From: Bacteroidales bacterium
GTDB taxonomy: Bacteria; Bacteroidota; Bacteroidia; Bacteroidales; GCA-2748055
DNA length: 64,000 bases
Assembly: GCA_030589895.1 (NCBI GenBank)
Contig: JAUUZQ010000007.1
Coordinates: 1-64,000 of the forward strand
Direction: 5' to 3'
Positions 40,032 to 50,688 of the stretch are shown piece after piece (the stretch's first letter is position 1; each line of letters begins with the position of its first letter). Made by a program: the position numbers and the translations under genes. The notes beneath the pieces were generated by a model, which was not told the origin of the DNA, searched no databases, and worked only from the letters and a program-made list of their open reading frames with translations.

Positions 40032-42257
40032 ATGCGTAATCTACTCTTTCTCTTTATAATTATTCTTCCCATAAACATACTTTCTCAGAATGTTGATCAT
40101 TATGAAAGTATTATATATACTGGCGTCTCATGTAAATATCTTGTACCTGATGCTGATATCGGACAGTCGTGGAAGTATAAGGAGTTTGATGATAACAGTT
40201 GGGCGACCGGGATTAGCGGTGTCGGGTATGGGGATGGTGATGACAACACAAAGATTGAGAGCGGTATCCACTCGCTATATTTGAGATATTCTTTCGAAGT
40301 TCTCGATCTGTCTGATATCCAGAGACTGGTTCTTGATGCTGACTATGATGATGGTTTTATTGCCTACCTGAATGGAACAGAAATTGCAAGGGCAAATGTT
40401 GATGATCCTGTCTCCTGGAATATGGATCTGGTTTTCGATCACGAGGCGAAATTATATGAGGGGGGGATGCCGGAAAGGTTTCCAATCAATACTGGCATCA
40501 TTTCTGACTTGTTACTAAGCGGTGAAAATATACTGGCCATTGAAGTGCATAACAGGTATAATACGTCCAGTGATCTCTCATCAAATTTCTATTTTCATGC
40601 AGGCATCGCAAGTTCTGGTTTAGTTTTCAGCGAAGTTCCTGAATGGTTTTGGGAGCCTGTCTTCTTTGATTCTTTCAACATCCCGTTAATGATAATTAAC
40701 ACTTCGGGACAAGCAATTCCAGATGAACCAAGAATAATAGCACAAATGGGACTCATTAATAATGGTATTGGTATATCAAACCATCCTGAAGATACTTGGA
40801 ATGAATATGATGGAAATATTAGCATTGAGACCCGTGGAGAGTCCTCTGCAGGTTTTGAGAAGAAATCGTATTCCATTGAATTGCAAAATTCTGACGGATC
40901 AAATAACAATGTTTCAATTTTAGGACTTCCGATTGAAAATGACTTTGTTCTCTATGCACCATACAGTGATAAAACATTAATGAGGAATGTACTTGTTTAT
41001 AAAATGTATAACGAAATGGACAATTGGGCCCCCAGAACCCGCTATATAGAACTGTTACTAAATGGTGATTACCGGGGAGTATATATTTTGACAGAGAAAC
41101 TGAAAAGAGATGAAAACAGGGTAGATATTGATAAAATTGATAGTATGGATGTCTCTTCTCCGGAAATTACAGGGGGATACATTCTAAGGAGAGATAAAAC
41201 CAATGATATGGAGCCTTTTGAGTATTGGTCATCTCCTGTGGATCAAATATACTACGAGCCTTTAAAATACCAGTATTTTGATCCGGACTACTTCGAATTG
41301 ACCCCAGAACAAAGACAGTATATCAGAGATTATATGCAAGAGTATGACGAGATGATGTCAGGACCGGACTTTGATGATCCTGTTTCCGGGTACCGCTCCT
41401 ATATAGATGTAAAATCATTTGTCGATATGCTGATCATCAACGAGATCTCGAAAGGGATCGATAATTATATGTTCAGCACCTATTTCTTCAAACAGAATGA
41501 TGAAGATGGTGGGAAATTTTTTGCCGGACCTCCATGGGACTATAACATATCTTTAGGGAACCTTAATTATGGTTACGATAACAACATACCCTATACGCAC
41601 AGTTGGGTTTATGATAATTGGAGCAGGGTATATTGGTGGAAAAGATTACTGGAAGATCCTTGGTTTGAAAACGAGGTGTTTTGCAGATGGGATGATCTTC
41701 GGACAAATGTACTGAGTAATGAGAGCTTTGAATACTTTATTAACCACTCCGTTAACTTCCTTGGAGCTGCTGTAGAAAGAAATTTTGAAAAATTCAAGAT
41801 CCTGGGAACCTATATCTGGCCAAATGAAACCTGGCCTGAAACGTATGAGGAGGAAATCATTAATATGAAATCATGGATATCTGATCGACTTGAATGGATG
41901 GATAGTGAGTGGGCAGACAGATCAAATAATTGTAGTTCTCATGTGGGAATAAAAGAACAATCCATAAATAAATTGACGGAAGAATTTGAATTGTCAGTTA
42001 GAGTACGACCTAATCCCTCTGACCTGAGCAATACATTTCTGGATATTTACACAAGCAGAGTGTACAATTCATTGACCATAGAGATTTTAGATATGCGGGG
42101 CATTTTATTGGAACGAATTACTGATGACAATCCAGATTTCGAATATAATGTTTACAAGCTGCCAGACATGTCCAATCTGAGTAAAGGAATATATCTCCTG
42201 AGAATTCTAAACGAAAGCCAACAGGTCTATGTGGATAAACTAATCAAATCGAATTAA
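40032..42257 (+). CDS. CotH kinase family protein with N-terminal jelly-roll domain and T9SS C-terminal domain
   Basis: IETRGESSAGFEKKSYSIEL, YAPYSDKTLMRNVLVYKMY, LNGDYRGVYILTEKLKRDENRVDI, GPPWDYNISLGN; C-terminal VRPNPSD...LSKGIYLLRIL...VDKLIKSN. Confidence 0.92.
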   Translation: MRNLLFLFIIILPINILSQNVDHYESIIYTGVSCKYLVPDADIGQSWKYKEFDDNSWATGISGVGYGDGDDNTKIESGIHSLYLRYSFEVLDLSDIQRLVLDADYDDGFIAYLNGTEIARANVDDPVSWNMDLVFDHEAKLYEGGMPERFPINTGIISDLLLSGENILAIEVHNRYNTSSDLSSNFYFHAGIASSGLVFSEVPEWFWEPVFFDSFNIPLMIINTSGQAIPDEPRIIAQMGLINNGIGISNHPEDTWNEYDGNISIETRGESSAGFEKKSYSIELQNSDGSNNNVSILGLPIENDFVLYAPYSDKTLMRNVLVYKMYNEMDNWAPRTRYIELLLNGDYRGVYILTEKLKRDENRVDIDKIDSMDVSSPEITGGYILRRDKTNDMEPFEYWSSPVDQIYYEPLKYQYFDPDYFELTPEQRQYIRDYMQEYDEMMSGPDFDDPVSGYRSYIDVKSFVDMLIINEISKGIDNYMFSTYFFKQNDEDGGKFFAGPPWDYNISLGNLNYGYDNNIPYTHSWVYDNWSRVYWWKRLLEDPWFENEVFCRWDDLRTNVLSNESFEYFINHSVNFLGAAVERNFEKFKILGTYIWPNETWPETYEEEIINMKSWISDRLEWMDSEWADRSNNCSSHVGIKEQSINKLTEEFELSVRVRPNPSDLSNTFLDIYTSRVYNSLTIEILDMRGILLERITDDNPDFEYNVYKLPDMSNLSKGIYLLRILNESQQVYVDKLIKSN

Positions 42258-42262
42258 ATAAA

Positions 42263-42370
42263 GATGGGATGCCGGCAAACCATTATTTATGGTTAAGCGG
42301 AGAAGGTGCAAAAATGTTGAGAAATGAGATCCCACTAACATTGGATATGCCTATACAATCAGTTAATTAA
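42263..42370 (+). pseudogene. 3' remnant of a GH71/GH99-like gene
   Basis: Out of frame with CotH, reads DGMPANHYLWLSGEGAKMLRNEIPLTLDMPIQSVN*; matches the intact GH71/99-like tail DNDYYLWLTGQGANWFHGD at 52700-52760. Confidence 0.7.
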
Positions 42371-42418
42371 TATGGAGGAATCCAATCTTCGGAAAAAGAG
42401 CTGTTCTGCAGAATGCCT

Positions 42419-45244
42419 TTACTTTTTGATTATCTTTCCGTAACTGTAATTTCCTTTATTATCCTCTATTTTGTACACATAAACTCCATCCTCAGCACAG
42501 GAGATATCTATAAAATTTACCCCGGATGAAAGATCGGTCCGATAAATAACCTCGCGACCTGACAAATCAGAGATCTTAATGGATCTGATTCCATTCTGGC
42601 CAGTGTCAAATCCGATAGCTCCATTCGTTGGATTAGGAAATACCCTGTATTCATATCTGGCATTCATCTCATTGAAGTGCACAGCAGGGCAATCTGCTTT
42701 TTTTCTAACGTAGAAGATGGAAGAGTTCTCACAACCCTCAGGACTAATATAAGATACTTCATACTTACCAAACATATCCTCCGTAAGGGATTCGGAGATT
42801 TCCACACTCCGTATTGAAGCTGAAAACTCATTCTGTCCTGTCCATGACCATGTCCAAGAATCCTCCACAGGCTCAGCGGTGATTGAAAGTGACGAGCCCG
42901 GACACCCATATACAGCTGACTGAATCTGAGCCTGAGGTACCCCGTCGACAAATGGAAACAGAGCAATTTCGATTGGTTCTGAACCAATTGTCACGTCCGC
43001 CAGATGTTGAGGACAACTTCCATCTGCAAACCTGCTCCAAACATTGTAGCTGCCAGCAGAAAGTCCCACAAAATTATATGACCAGACACCATCGATTGTT
43101 GTTATTTCGTATGATAAACCGCCGTCAATGCTAAATTGAAGAGGGCTAAGAAAGGTATTATCCTCCATAGCAAGTGTAATCACACCATCATCAAATCCGC
43201 AGGTAGCTTTTGTGGTCATAACACTCGCAACCGGCCCAAGATCAAAAATAGTGTATGGCCCCAGATCTGTTGGGAAACTTCCATCTGACCTCCGCAGCCA
43301 AACATTATAAACGCCACTACTTAAGGGCCCTGTTTCCAGTGATACAGAACCAACAGTTGAAGAATAAGGATAAGAGATGCCTCCGTCAATGCTGAATTCC
43401 AATAAAGTTCCTGCATCAACTTCGGGATACTCAAAACTTATTTTACCTTGAGTAGTACCACACTGTGAAGGTATTGCTTCAGCCTTGAAGGCGTCCATTC
43501 CATCTGGTGGAATGTTAAGGGAAGACCGGTTATCTGTAACTCCTTTCAGCACATTTGTCGTTAGACTTGCACAACGAAGGTACCAATCGCTGGGAAGGTC
43601 ATACCCATCTGCATCTAATGTTAACCAATAACCAACTTCAGGAGCCTGTTCCTCGCTCTCCGTCACTTTATACATGGCTGTTGCCTCATCCACTTCATCA
43701 AACATTGCTATATAGACCATTTTTGCATTTGAACTGATCGTACGGTTGGCCTGGGCCCAATAAAAATCACCACCATTCCGCGGAATTTGATTCTTTTGCC
43801 AATCACCCTCCCTCTTCAGATTATACCAAGAGAACCCCGGCCATACAATCGGAAGAAAATCTATATTATTCTGATCACACCAATCCTGTCCAGGAATTAC
43901 ATAATCATTAATAAAATTCTGATTTCCACTTAAATTACTAAACCGGCCTACTGCCCATGGACTAATTACATCAACCTGCTGAAGTTCATCCAGCCATGAA
44001 GCCCTTTGAAAAAAATCATGATTAGTACCAAGCATAATGGTGGCTCTGTATTTTTCCTCAGGACTATCACGAAAAAAATTGATCAGTTCCTGAAGGTCAG
44101 AATCAGGCAAATCCCTAACCGTAAAACCCCAAATAGAGACGAGTGGTTTTCCACGGTGATGTAAATAATTTGGGCTTTCTGTTATTTTCAAATCATCAAC
44201 CAGGTGTTTCCAGTCATTTATCACTTTCCACATTTCACCTGGACCCAGACCCGACAGATCCCACATATTTACAAACGCTCTATCATATTTTTCGCAACCG
44301 GCCATAACATTTGTAGTAACTGTATCCCTGGCGGATTTTAGAGCATCCTCAGCATATATAGAAACTATAAAGCGTTGCAGGAATACACCATCCAGACTGT
44401 AATCACGCAGCCATTTCATATGCCTTATTACTGTTTTTTTAGTGTATGCTGAATATACTTTGGCAACACGACCATCAGCAAATGTAAGTCCAGTTTCAAA
44501 TTTTTCATCTGACTCATATTCCCTCATATCCGGGAACATTTCTACATTAAGTGTGTTTGCATCCTGCATGCTTCCCCAATGATTCCACCTGGCAAATTCA
44601 GATCCATCATCAGGATGAAGGAACCAGCCCTGGTATCCAAACATCACTTTCCCATCAAGAGTTGTGAAGTCCACCTTTGGGATGTCAAGAGGGTCAGTTG
44701 AGGAAACAGGATCCTTAGAAGTGGTAAATCTGAGGAAATCAATCTTGGCTGTAATCTCACCTGAAAGAACCTGGTATATTCTAAAAAATCTTATTGACTT
44801 TAATGATGGAGATCCTATTTTAGCTGCTGCAGATATCTGTAATTCAACAAAGTTCCATCCATTATTTAGGCCCAACCCGGCAAGAGACCAGGAATATTCA
44901 TCTACATCAGGTCCACCAGAAGATGTCAATTCAATCTGTCCACCTCCATTAAACTGACTTATATCAGAAACATATAACCAAAAACAGAACCATCCTGACT
45001 CATCAATTCCGGCATCTGTCTGTGAAAAACTTTTCTTAAACCAATCTGTTCCGCCACCCGTAATGCTCAAGGAGCCCATTCCCTCTTTTTTGTCTCCTGT
45101 ATCTGAAGAAATTGAGTTGGAACTCTGCCACAGATTGGCAATATCACAGCGCTGCAACACAGTCTGAGAATTTAAATTCATCCATACCGAGGATACAGAT
45201 ATTATGGATATAAAGACAAAAAAGAGATAAGTTTTTCTGTTCAT
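42419..45244 (-). CDS. GH71/GH99-like glycoside hydrolase with N-terminal CBM-like domain, SprB-like repeats and T9SS C-terminal domain
   Basis: VMFGYQGWFLHPDDGSEFARWNHWG, GVFLQRFIV, VISPWAVGRFSNL, YIAMFDEVDEATAMYKV; C-terminal YRVFPNPTNGAIGFDTG...YGKIIKK. Confidence 0.87.
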   Translation of the reverse strand: MNRKTYLFFVFISIISVSSVWMNLNSQTVLQRCDIANLWQSSNSISSDTGDKKEGMGSLSITGGGTDWFKKSFSQTDAGIDESGWFCFWLYVSDISQFNGGGQIELTSSGGPDVDEYSWSLAGLGLNNGWNFVELQISAAAKIGSPSLKSIRFFRIYQVLSGEITAKIDFLRFTTSKDPVSSTDPLDIPKVDFTTLDGKVMFGYQGWFLHPDDGSEFARWNHWGSMQDANTLNVEMFPDMREYESDEKFETGLTFADGRVAKVYSAYTKKTVIRHMKWLRDYSLDGVFLQRFIVSIYAEDALKSARDTVTTNVMAGCEKYDRAFVNMWDLSGLGPGEMWKVINDWKHLVDDLKITESPNYLHHRGKPLVSIWGFTVRDLPDSDLQELINFFRDSPEEKYRATIMLGTNHDFFQRASWLDELQQVDVISPWAVGRFSNLSGNQNFINDYVIPGQDWCDQNNIDFLPIVWPGFSWYNLKREGDWQKNQIPRNGGDFYWAQANRTISSNAKMVYIAMFDEVDEATAMYKVTESEEQAPEVGYWLTLDADGYDLPSDWYLRCASLTTNVLKGVTDNRSSLNIPPDGMDAFKAEAIPSQCGTTQGKISFEYPEVDAGTLLEFSIDGGISYPYSSTVGSVSLETGPLSSGVYNVWLRRSDGSFPTDLGPYTIFDLGPVASVMTTKATCGFDDGVITLAMEDNTFLSPLQFSIDGGLSYEITTIDGVWSYNFVGLSAGSYNVWSRFADGSCPQHLADVTIGSEPIEIALFPFVDGVPQAQIQSAVYGCPGSSLSITAEPVEDSWTWSWTGQNEFSASIRSVEISESLTEDMFGKYEVSYISPEGCENSSIFYVRKKADCPAVHFNEMNARYEYRVFPNPTNGAIGFDTGQNGIRSIKISDLSGREVIYRTDLSSGVNFIDISCAEDGVYVYKIEDNKGNYSYGKIIKK

Positions 45245-45642
45245 TGTAATGAAATTATTCTATTGCAAAAATAAAAATTCGTTCAAAAAACTGTTTTAAT
45301 TTAATTTCAGACTATTAACAAAGCATTAATTAATATTTAATGCGTCGACAATCAGAAAAAAAACCAATTTATAAAATTGAAAAGTTACGTTATCAAGTCC
45401 GTTTTCTGAAAAGCCGACTCAAAAAATATTATATTTAACCGATTTATTATTGCCTGTCAGCTAGCATGTTAGGGTAATTTTATATAAAAAATTTACAACT
45501 ATTAATCTTCTTAATGTTTTATTAATTCTTTTTTAACCTTGAATCCTATATTTATAACTGTTTTCGTATTATGAATACTCTGAATAAACCATTATAAAAT
45601 ATGCAACCTTGACTGAAAATCTATAACTCAAAAACTAATTCT

Positions 45643-48600
45643 ATGAAAAAAATTATTTTTCTATGCCTGATGATGCTCTTTTCTGCATTGGGTATTCATG
45701 CTCAAACCGTGGATATATCCGGAACGGTTACAGATAAGGATGGGGTCCCGGTTCCTGGTGTTTCAGTTGTTGTTAAAGGAACAATAAATGGAACGATATC
45801 AAATATTGACGGGGAATTTGTTATCTCAACTACAATAAACACTGTTTTGCTTTTTTCATATGTGGGAATGCAAAGCCAGGAAATTGAAATAACAGATCGT
45901 GCTGATCTATCCATTGTATTACTGGAAGACATGGCTCAAATTGGTGAGCTGGTAGTAGTTGGATACGGCACAATGAAAAAAGAGAGTTTAACAGCAGCGA
46001 TCAGTAACATCAAGTCTGAAGACATTTTAACAACTACCCATAGTAGTTTGGCTCAGGCTCTACAGGGAAAAGTACCCGGTTTACAAATTCGACAGAACAC
46101 AGGTGAACCTGGAAGTTTTGATACAAGGATCAATATCAGAGGATTTGGAACTCCTCTATTTATAATTGACGGCGTAGCTCGTGAAGGAGGCAGTGAATTT
46201 CAACGTATAAATCCTGAAGATATTGAAAGCATCTCTGTCTTAAAGGATGCTGCAGCAGCAATCTATGGATTACGAGCTGCTAATGGAGTTATTATTGTAA
46301 CCACAAAAAAGGGTGCAAAAGGAAAAACCAAGTTCAAATACAATTCTGTAGCTGGTTTTCAGAAGCCCACCAACGTTCCCGAGATGGCTTCAGCTATCCA
46401 GTATGTAGAAATGGTAAACAATGCAAGATTTAATGCCGGCAAAAACCCTCAATATTCAGATGAGGAAGTCGAGAATTACAGGATCGGTGCACCAGGCTAC
46501 GAGGGTACCGATTGGTATGATGCAACTTTCAACGATCGTGCCTATCAACAACAACACAATTTTTCTGCTACAGGAGGGAGTGATAAAATCAGTTATTATG
46601 CCAGTTTCGGATATGTAGAAGATGGTGGTTTACTAAAAAGTAATGATCTGGGATATGACAAATACACATTCAGAACTAATCTTACAGCACAGTTAACCAA
46701 TAATTTGAAAGCAGATATCCAATTGGCTGGAAGATCTGACAAAAGGTATGAACCCGGCGCTAACTTCTTTAATATATTCAAAGCAACGCGAATTGCAGAT
46801 CCAACAGCAACACCTTTTGCCAATAATAATTCTGACTACTACTCATTCGTTTTTCCATCTGATCTCAATCCTCTGGCAATGTCAGAAAGGGATGTAAGTG
46901 GATATAACGAACGTGTCAACAGAAATTTCCAATCATCCATTACATTGACATATGAAGTGCCATTTGTTGAGGGTTTATCAATAAAAGGGTTGTACTCATA
47001 CGATAATAATAGCTATTTGGCTAAATCGCTTACAAAAAGTTATAAGTTATACACTTATGATGAAGCAAGCGATCAGTATAATGGAGTGGATCAGTTCTCT
47101 CCTACCAGGATCAGTAATACGTTTAATGATTTCAGTCAACTGAACTTTCAAACTCAAATCTTTTATAAGCGAAATTTTAAAGAGACACATGATGTTAGTG
47201 GTATGTTGGTGTATGAGCAGAATGAGACCGATCTGAGATCAGCCTGGCTACAACGGGAATATGATTTTTATACTAATGATCAGATCAATCAGGCAAGCCT
47301 GAATGAACAAAAAACAGCAGGTTACGAAACCGAAACAGGGAGCCGCTCTCTCATTGGTCGTTTCAATTACGGCTACAAAGGGAAATATTTATTGGAATAT
47401 GCATTCCGGTATGATGGTTCATACCGCTACCATCCGGATAATCAATGGGGATTCTTCCCGGTAATAACTGCTGGGTGGAGAGTATCAGAGGAATCATTTT
47501 TCCAGGATGCGATACCCATTATCTCAAACCTAAAAATAAGAGCTTCCTATGGTATTGTTGGAGAGGATGCAGGAGCACCATTTCAATATGTTGAAGGGTT
47601 TACTACTACAGGCGGCGGTGGCTATGAATTCGAAAATGATATTTATCAAACAGGGGCATCTGCTCCTTCAATTGTAAATAGAGATTTAACATGGTTTACA
47701 TCAAGGATTACGAATATCGGTCTTGATGTAGGATTATGGAAGAACTCTCTTTCCTTTGAGTTTGATGCATATCAAAGGTATAGAACAGGTCTGCTCACCA
47801 GGCGAAATGTTTCATTACCCAATACCTTCGGAGGTACACTTCCTGAAGAGAACCTGAATAGTGACATGGTAAGGGGTATTGAATTTGCTATGGGATTAAG
47901 AAAAAATATTGGCGAATTCTATTATGAAGTTCGCGGTAACTTCAACCTGTTTAGAACGATGAATAAATATGTCGAGAGAGGTGATTTTACAAATAGTTAT
48001 GACGAATGGAGAAATGGAAAAGCAGAAAGGTATAATGACGTCAATTGGGGTTATGTAATTGAAGGACAATTCGCAGATGCAGATGCTGTTATTTATGCAC
48101 CTATTCAAGGTGGTACCAATGGGAATACCAAAGAATTGCCCGGTGATTTCCAGTACAAGGATATGAATGGAGACGGAGTTATAAACGGTGGTGATGTAGT
48201 TCCTCTTTTCTTCAATAGCACTCCAAAACAATATTATGGAATGACTTTGGCATGTTCATGGAAAGGATTTGATCTGAATGCCCTGTTACAGGGCTCTGGA
48301 AAATATACTGTCCGATTCAGAGAAGTTTACGCTGAGATGTTTGCCTTCAGGGGAAATACTCCAGCCTACTTTTACGATGCCTATACCCAGGATGAAAATG
48401 GGGTCTGGACAGAAGGCGAATGGCCTGCGCAACGTTACAACACTGACGTGGGAATGTTATATGCAGAAAGTGAAGTGTGGAGAAAAGATGCCTCATACCT
48501 GAGATTAAAAAGTGTTGATATTGGATACACTATCAAAAATAAAAAATGGATAAATAAGATTGGAATTGAAAATATGAGACTCTACTGTAATGGTCACAAT

Positions 48601-48726
48601 CTGTTCACTTTTACAGATGATTTTGTAAAGCCTTTCGATCCGGAAAAAATTGAAGGAGCATACAGTGCAGGACTTACTTATCCTCTTGCCAAAAGCTATA
48701 ACGTGGGAATAAATATTACATTCTAA
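45643..48726 (+). CDS. susC: SusC/RagA family TonB-linked outer membrane protein
   Basis: Signal peptide, carboxypeptidase-like domain DISGTVTDKDGVPVPGVSVVVKGT, VVVGYGTMKKESLTAAI, PLFIIDGVAREG, terminal beta-strand YNVGINITF. Confidence 0.97.
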   Translation: MKKIIFLCLMMLFSALGIHAQTVDISGTVTDKDGVPVPGVSVVVKGTINGTISNIDGEFVISTTINTVLLFSYVGMQSQEIEITDRADLSIVLLEDMAQIGELVVVGYGTMKKESLTAAISNIKSEDILTTTHSSLAQALQGKVPGLQIRQNTGEPGSFDTRINIRGFGTPLFIIDGVAREGGSEFQRINPEDIESISVLKDAAAAIYGLRAANGVIIVTTKKGAKGKTKFKYNSVAGFQKPTNVPEMASAIQYVEMVNNARFNAGKNPQYSDEEVENYRIGAPGYEGTDWYDATFNDRAYQQQHNFSATGGSDKISYYASFGYVEDGGLLKSNDLGYDKYTFRTNLTAQLTNNLKADIQLAGRSDKRYEPGANFFNIFKATRIADPTATPFANNNSDYYSFVFPSDLNPLAMSERDVSGYNERVNRNFQSSITLTYEVPFVEGLSIKGLYSYDNNSYLAKSLTKSYKLYTYDEASDQYNGVDQFSPTRISNTFNDFSQLNFQTQIFYKRNFKETHDVSGMLVYEQNETDLRSAWLQREYDFYTNDQINQASLNEQKTAGYETETGSRSLIGRFNYGYKGKYLLEYAFRYDGSYRYHPDNQWGFFPVITAGWRVSEESFFQDAIPIISNLKIRASYGIVGEDAGAPFQYVEGFTTTGGGGYEFENDIYQTGASAPSIVNRDLTWFTSRITNIGLDVGLWKNSLSFEFDAYQRYRTGLLTRRNVSLPNTFGGTLPEENLNSDMVRGIEFAMGLRKNIGEFYYEVRGNFNLFRTMNKYVERGDFTNSYDEWRNGKAERYNDVNWGYVIEGQFADADAVIYAPIQGGTNGNTKELPGDFQYKDMNGDGVINGGDVVPLFFNSTPKQYYGMTLACSWKGFDLNALLQGSGKYTVRFREVYAEMFAFRGNTPAYFYDAYTQDENGVWTEGEWPAQRYNTDVGMLYAESEVWRKDASYLRLKSVDIGYTIKNKKWINKIGIENMRLYCNGHNLFTFTDDFVKPFDPEKIEGAYSAGLTYPLAKSYNVGINITF

Positions 48727-48739
48727 AATACAATATGCA

Positions 48740-50671
48740 ATGAAGGTTTATAAATATATATTTACAGCTGTTCTGGTACTCTTCATGATGGGATGCGAAG
48801 ATGTACTGGATTTACATCCAACCAATAAACTCTCCGGAGAAGAGTTATTTTCGGATCCAGGAGGAGTACGGCTATACATGGCCAACCTCTATTATCAATT
48901 ACCAGTGGAAGATTTTACATATTTTCCAAGAGTTACCCAACACCATGGCGGTGCTGACTATATATTCAACTATAGTGCAAGTGGCCCAAATAACGGTGGA
49001 TTTGCCCAGGTAATGCATACAGATGATGCAATCCATAGTGAGTTCAATGAACGTACCTCCAGAGATGATTATAACCATTGGTGGACCCAGGGATATAAAC
49101 TGATTCGTGACGTAAACACTTTAATTGGAGTAATTTCCGATTTAGATATTCTTGAACCGGACCGTAAACTCCTGGTCGGAGAGACTGCCTTCATCAGGGC
49201 TTACGCCTATTTCGCATTAGCAAAACGTTATGGCGGTGTACCTTTGATAATGGAAGCTCAGGAATATACAAATGATATTGAGAGCCTTAAAGTTCCACGT
49301 AGCACTGAAGAGGATACATGGAATTTTGTTTTGGCAGAGTGTGATACAGCAATTGCAAACCTTGCGGAAGGTTCGGGAAGTGAGCGAAGAGCTACAAAAT
49401 GGGCTGCATACGCTCTTAAATCAAGGGCTGCCCTCCATGCTGCCTCTCTTGCTAAATACTGGGACAGATCACCAATGTCAGGCACAGCTGTTAACAATAA
49501 ACTGGTTGGATTGGATCCATCTTTAGCCAATGGCTATTATGAAGCCTGCATAAAGGCCTCTGCAGCAATAATGAATTCAAGTACATTTGGTTTGTATATG
49601 CCAAATCCATCAACTCCTGAAGAGGCTGCTGAAAATTATCGCATTCTTTTTGAAGATCCAAACCTGGCAACCGAAGAGGCAATATTTATTAAAGGATATG
49701 CGGTTACAGGAGATGATCGTACTGCCAATAACTATGAAATATGGTTCAATCCGAATCAGCTATCAAATGGCTGGCCACATCCGGGCAGAATGAATCCTAC
49801 CCTGGAGCTTGCAGATCTATACGAAGATTACAATAGTCCCGGAGATACCTCTCTCTTAAAAACTGTAGTAGATGGTAATGAAAATTACGAAGGGTATGAT
49901 CCTGCTCAAACTTATATCCATTATGATTCACCCAACGGCATCTATGAAAATAAGGATGCACGCCTTTGGGGAACAGCAATTTTGCCTGGCACAATGTGGA
50001 AAAACAATGAAATTGTTATTCAGGCAGGATATATTGAGCCCAATGGAACAGCAACTCTGTTAACCAAAACCAAGATCACTGTAAATGACTCAACCTATCA
50101 TACGTATGGGGCACCTGATGCTTCAGGATATTCAGGATTTGACGTAGCAGGAGGTAACCATACACGTACAGGACTCTCATTCAAGAAGTTTCTGAATGAA
50201 GCAGTAGATGTCAATCCTGCCTGGAATATGGGGACGATCGATTTTATGGATTTTCGTTATGCTGAGATATTATTGAACTATGCTGAAGCTGTTGTGGAAA
50301 GTGATTATTCTGCAGACAATGCACCGGAAATAGCTAAGAATGCAATAAACAATATTCGCAAAAGAGCCGCACATACCACTGAAGTTGAATTAACTTTAGG
50401 CAATGTATTGCGCGAACGAAGAGTTGAGTTGTGTTTTGAGAATAAAAGATTTTGGGATCTCATAAGAAGAAGAGAATTCCACTCTGAATTCAATAGCCGT
50501 GAAAGGCATGCGCTGTTACCTGTTCTCGACTTAAGAGAAGATCCACCTACATACATTTTTGTTAGAGATGCAGTTGCAGGACCATCTCCGGAAACATGGG
50601 AACCAAAACATTACTACAGATATATTGTAGGTACTGGTTCAAACGGACTTATTAATAATCCGATGTATTAA
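48740..50671 (+). CDS. susD: SusD/RagB family nutrient-binding outer membrane lipoprotein
   Basis: Lipobox MMGCEDVLDLHPTNKLSGEELFSDPGGVRLYMANLYYQLP; C-terminal RRVELCFENKRFWDLIRR. Confidence 0.97.
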   Translation: MKVYKYIFTAVLVLFMMGCEDVLDLHPTNKLSGEELFSDPGGVRLYMANLYYQLPVEDFTYFPRVTQHHGGADYIFNYSASGPNNGGFAQVMHTDDAIHSEFNERTSRDDYNHWWTQGYKLIRDVNTLIGVISDLDILEPDRKLLVGETAFIRAYAYFALAKRYGGVPLIMEAQEYTNDIESLKVPRSTEEDTWNFVLAECDTAIANLAEGSGSERRATKWAAYALKSRAALHAASLAKYWDRSPMSGTAVNNKLVGLDPSLANGYYEACIKASAAIMNSSTFGLYMPNPSTPEEAAENYRILFEDPNLATEEAIFIKGYAVTGDDRTANNYEIWFNPNQLSNGWPHPGRMNPTLELADLYEDYNSPGDTSLLKTVVDGNENYEGYDPAQTYIHYDSPNGIYENKDARLWGTAILPGTMWKNNEIVIQAGYIEPNGTATLLTKTKITVNDSTYHTYGAPDASGYSGFDVAGGNHTRTGLSFKKFLNEAVDVNPAWNMGTIDFMDFRYAEILLNYAEAVVESDYSADNAPEIAKNAINNIRKRAAHTTEVELTLGNVLRERRVELCFENKRFWDLIRRREFHSEFNSRERHALLPVLDLREDPPTYIFVRDAVAGPSPETWEPKHYYRYIVGTGSNGLINNPMY

Positions 50672-50688
50672 TCTTTAAAAGAAACGAA

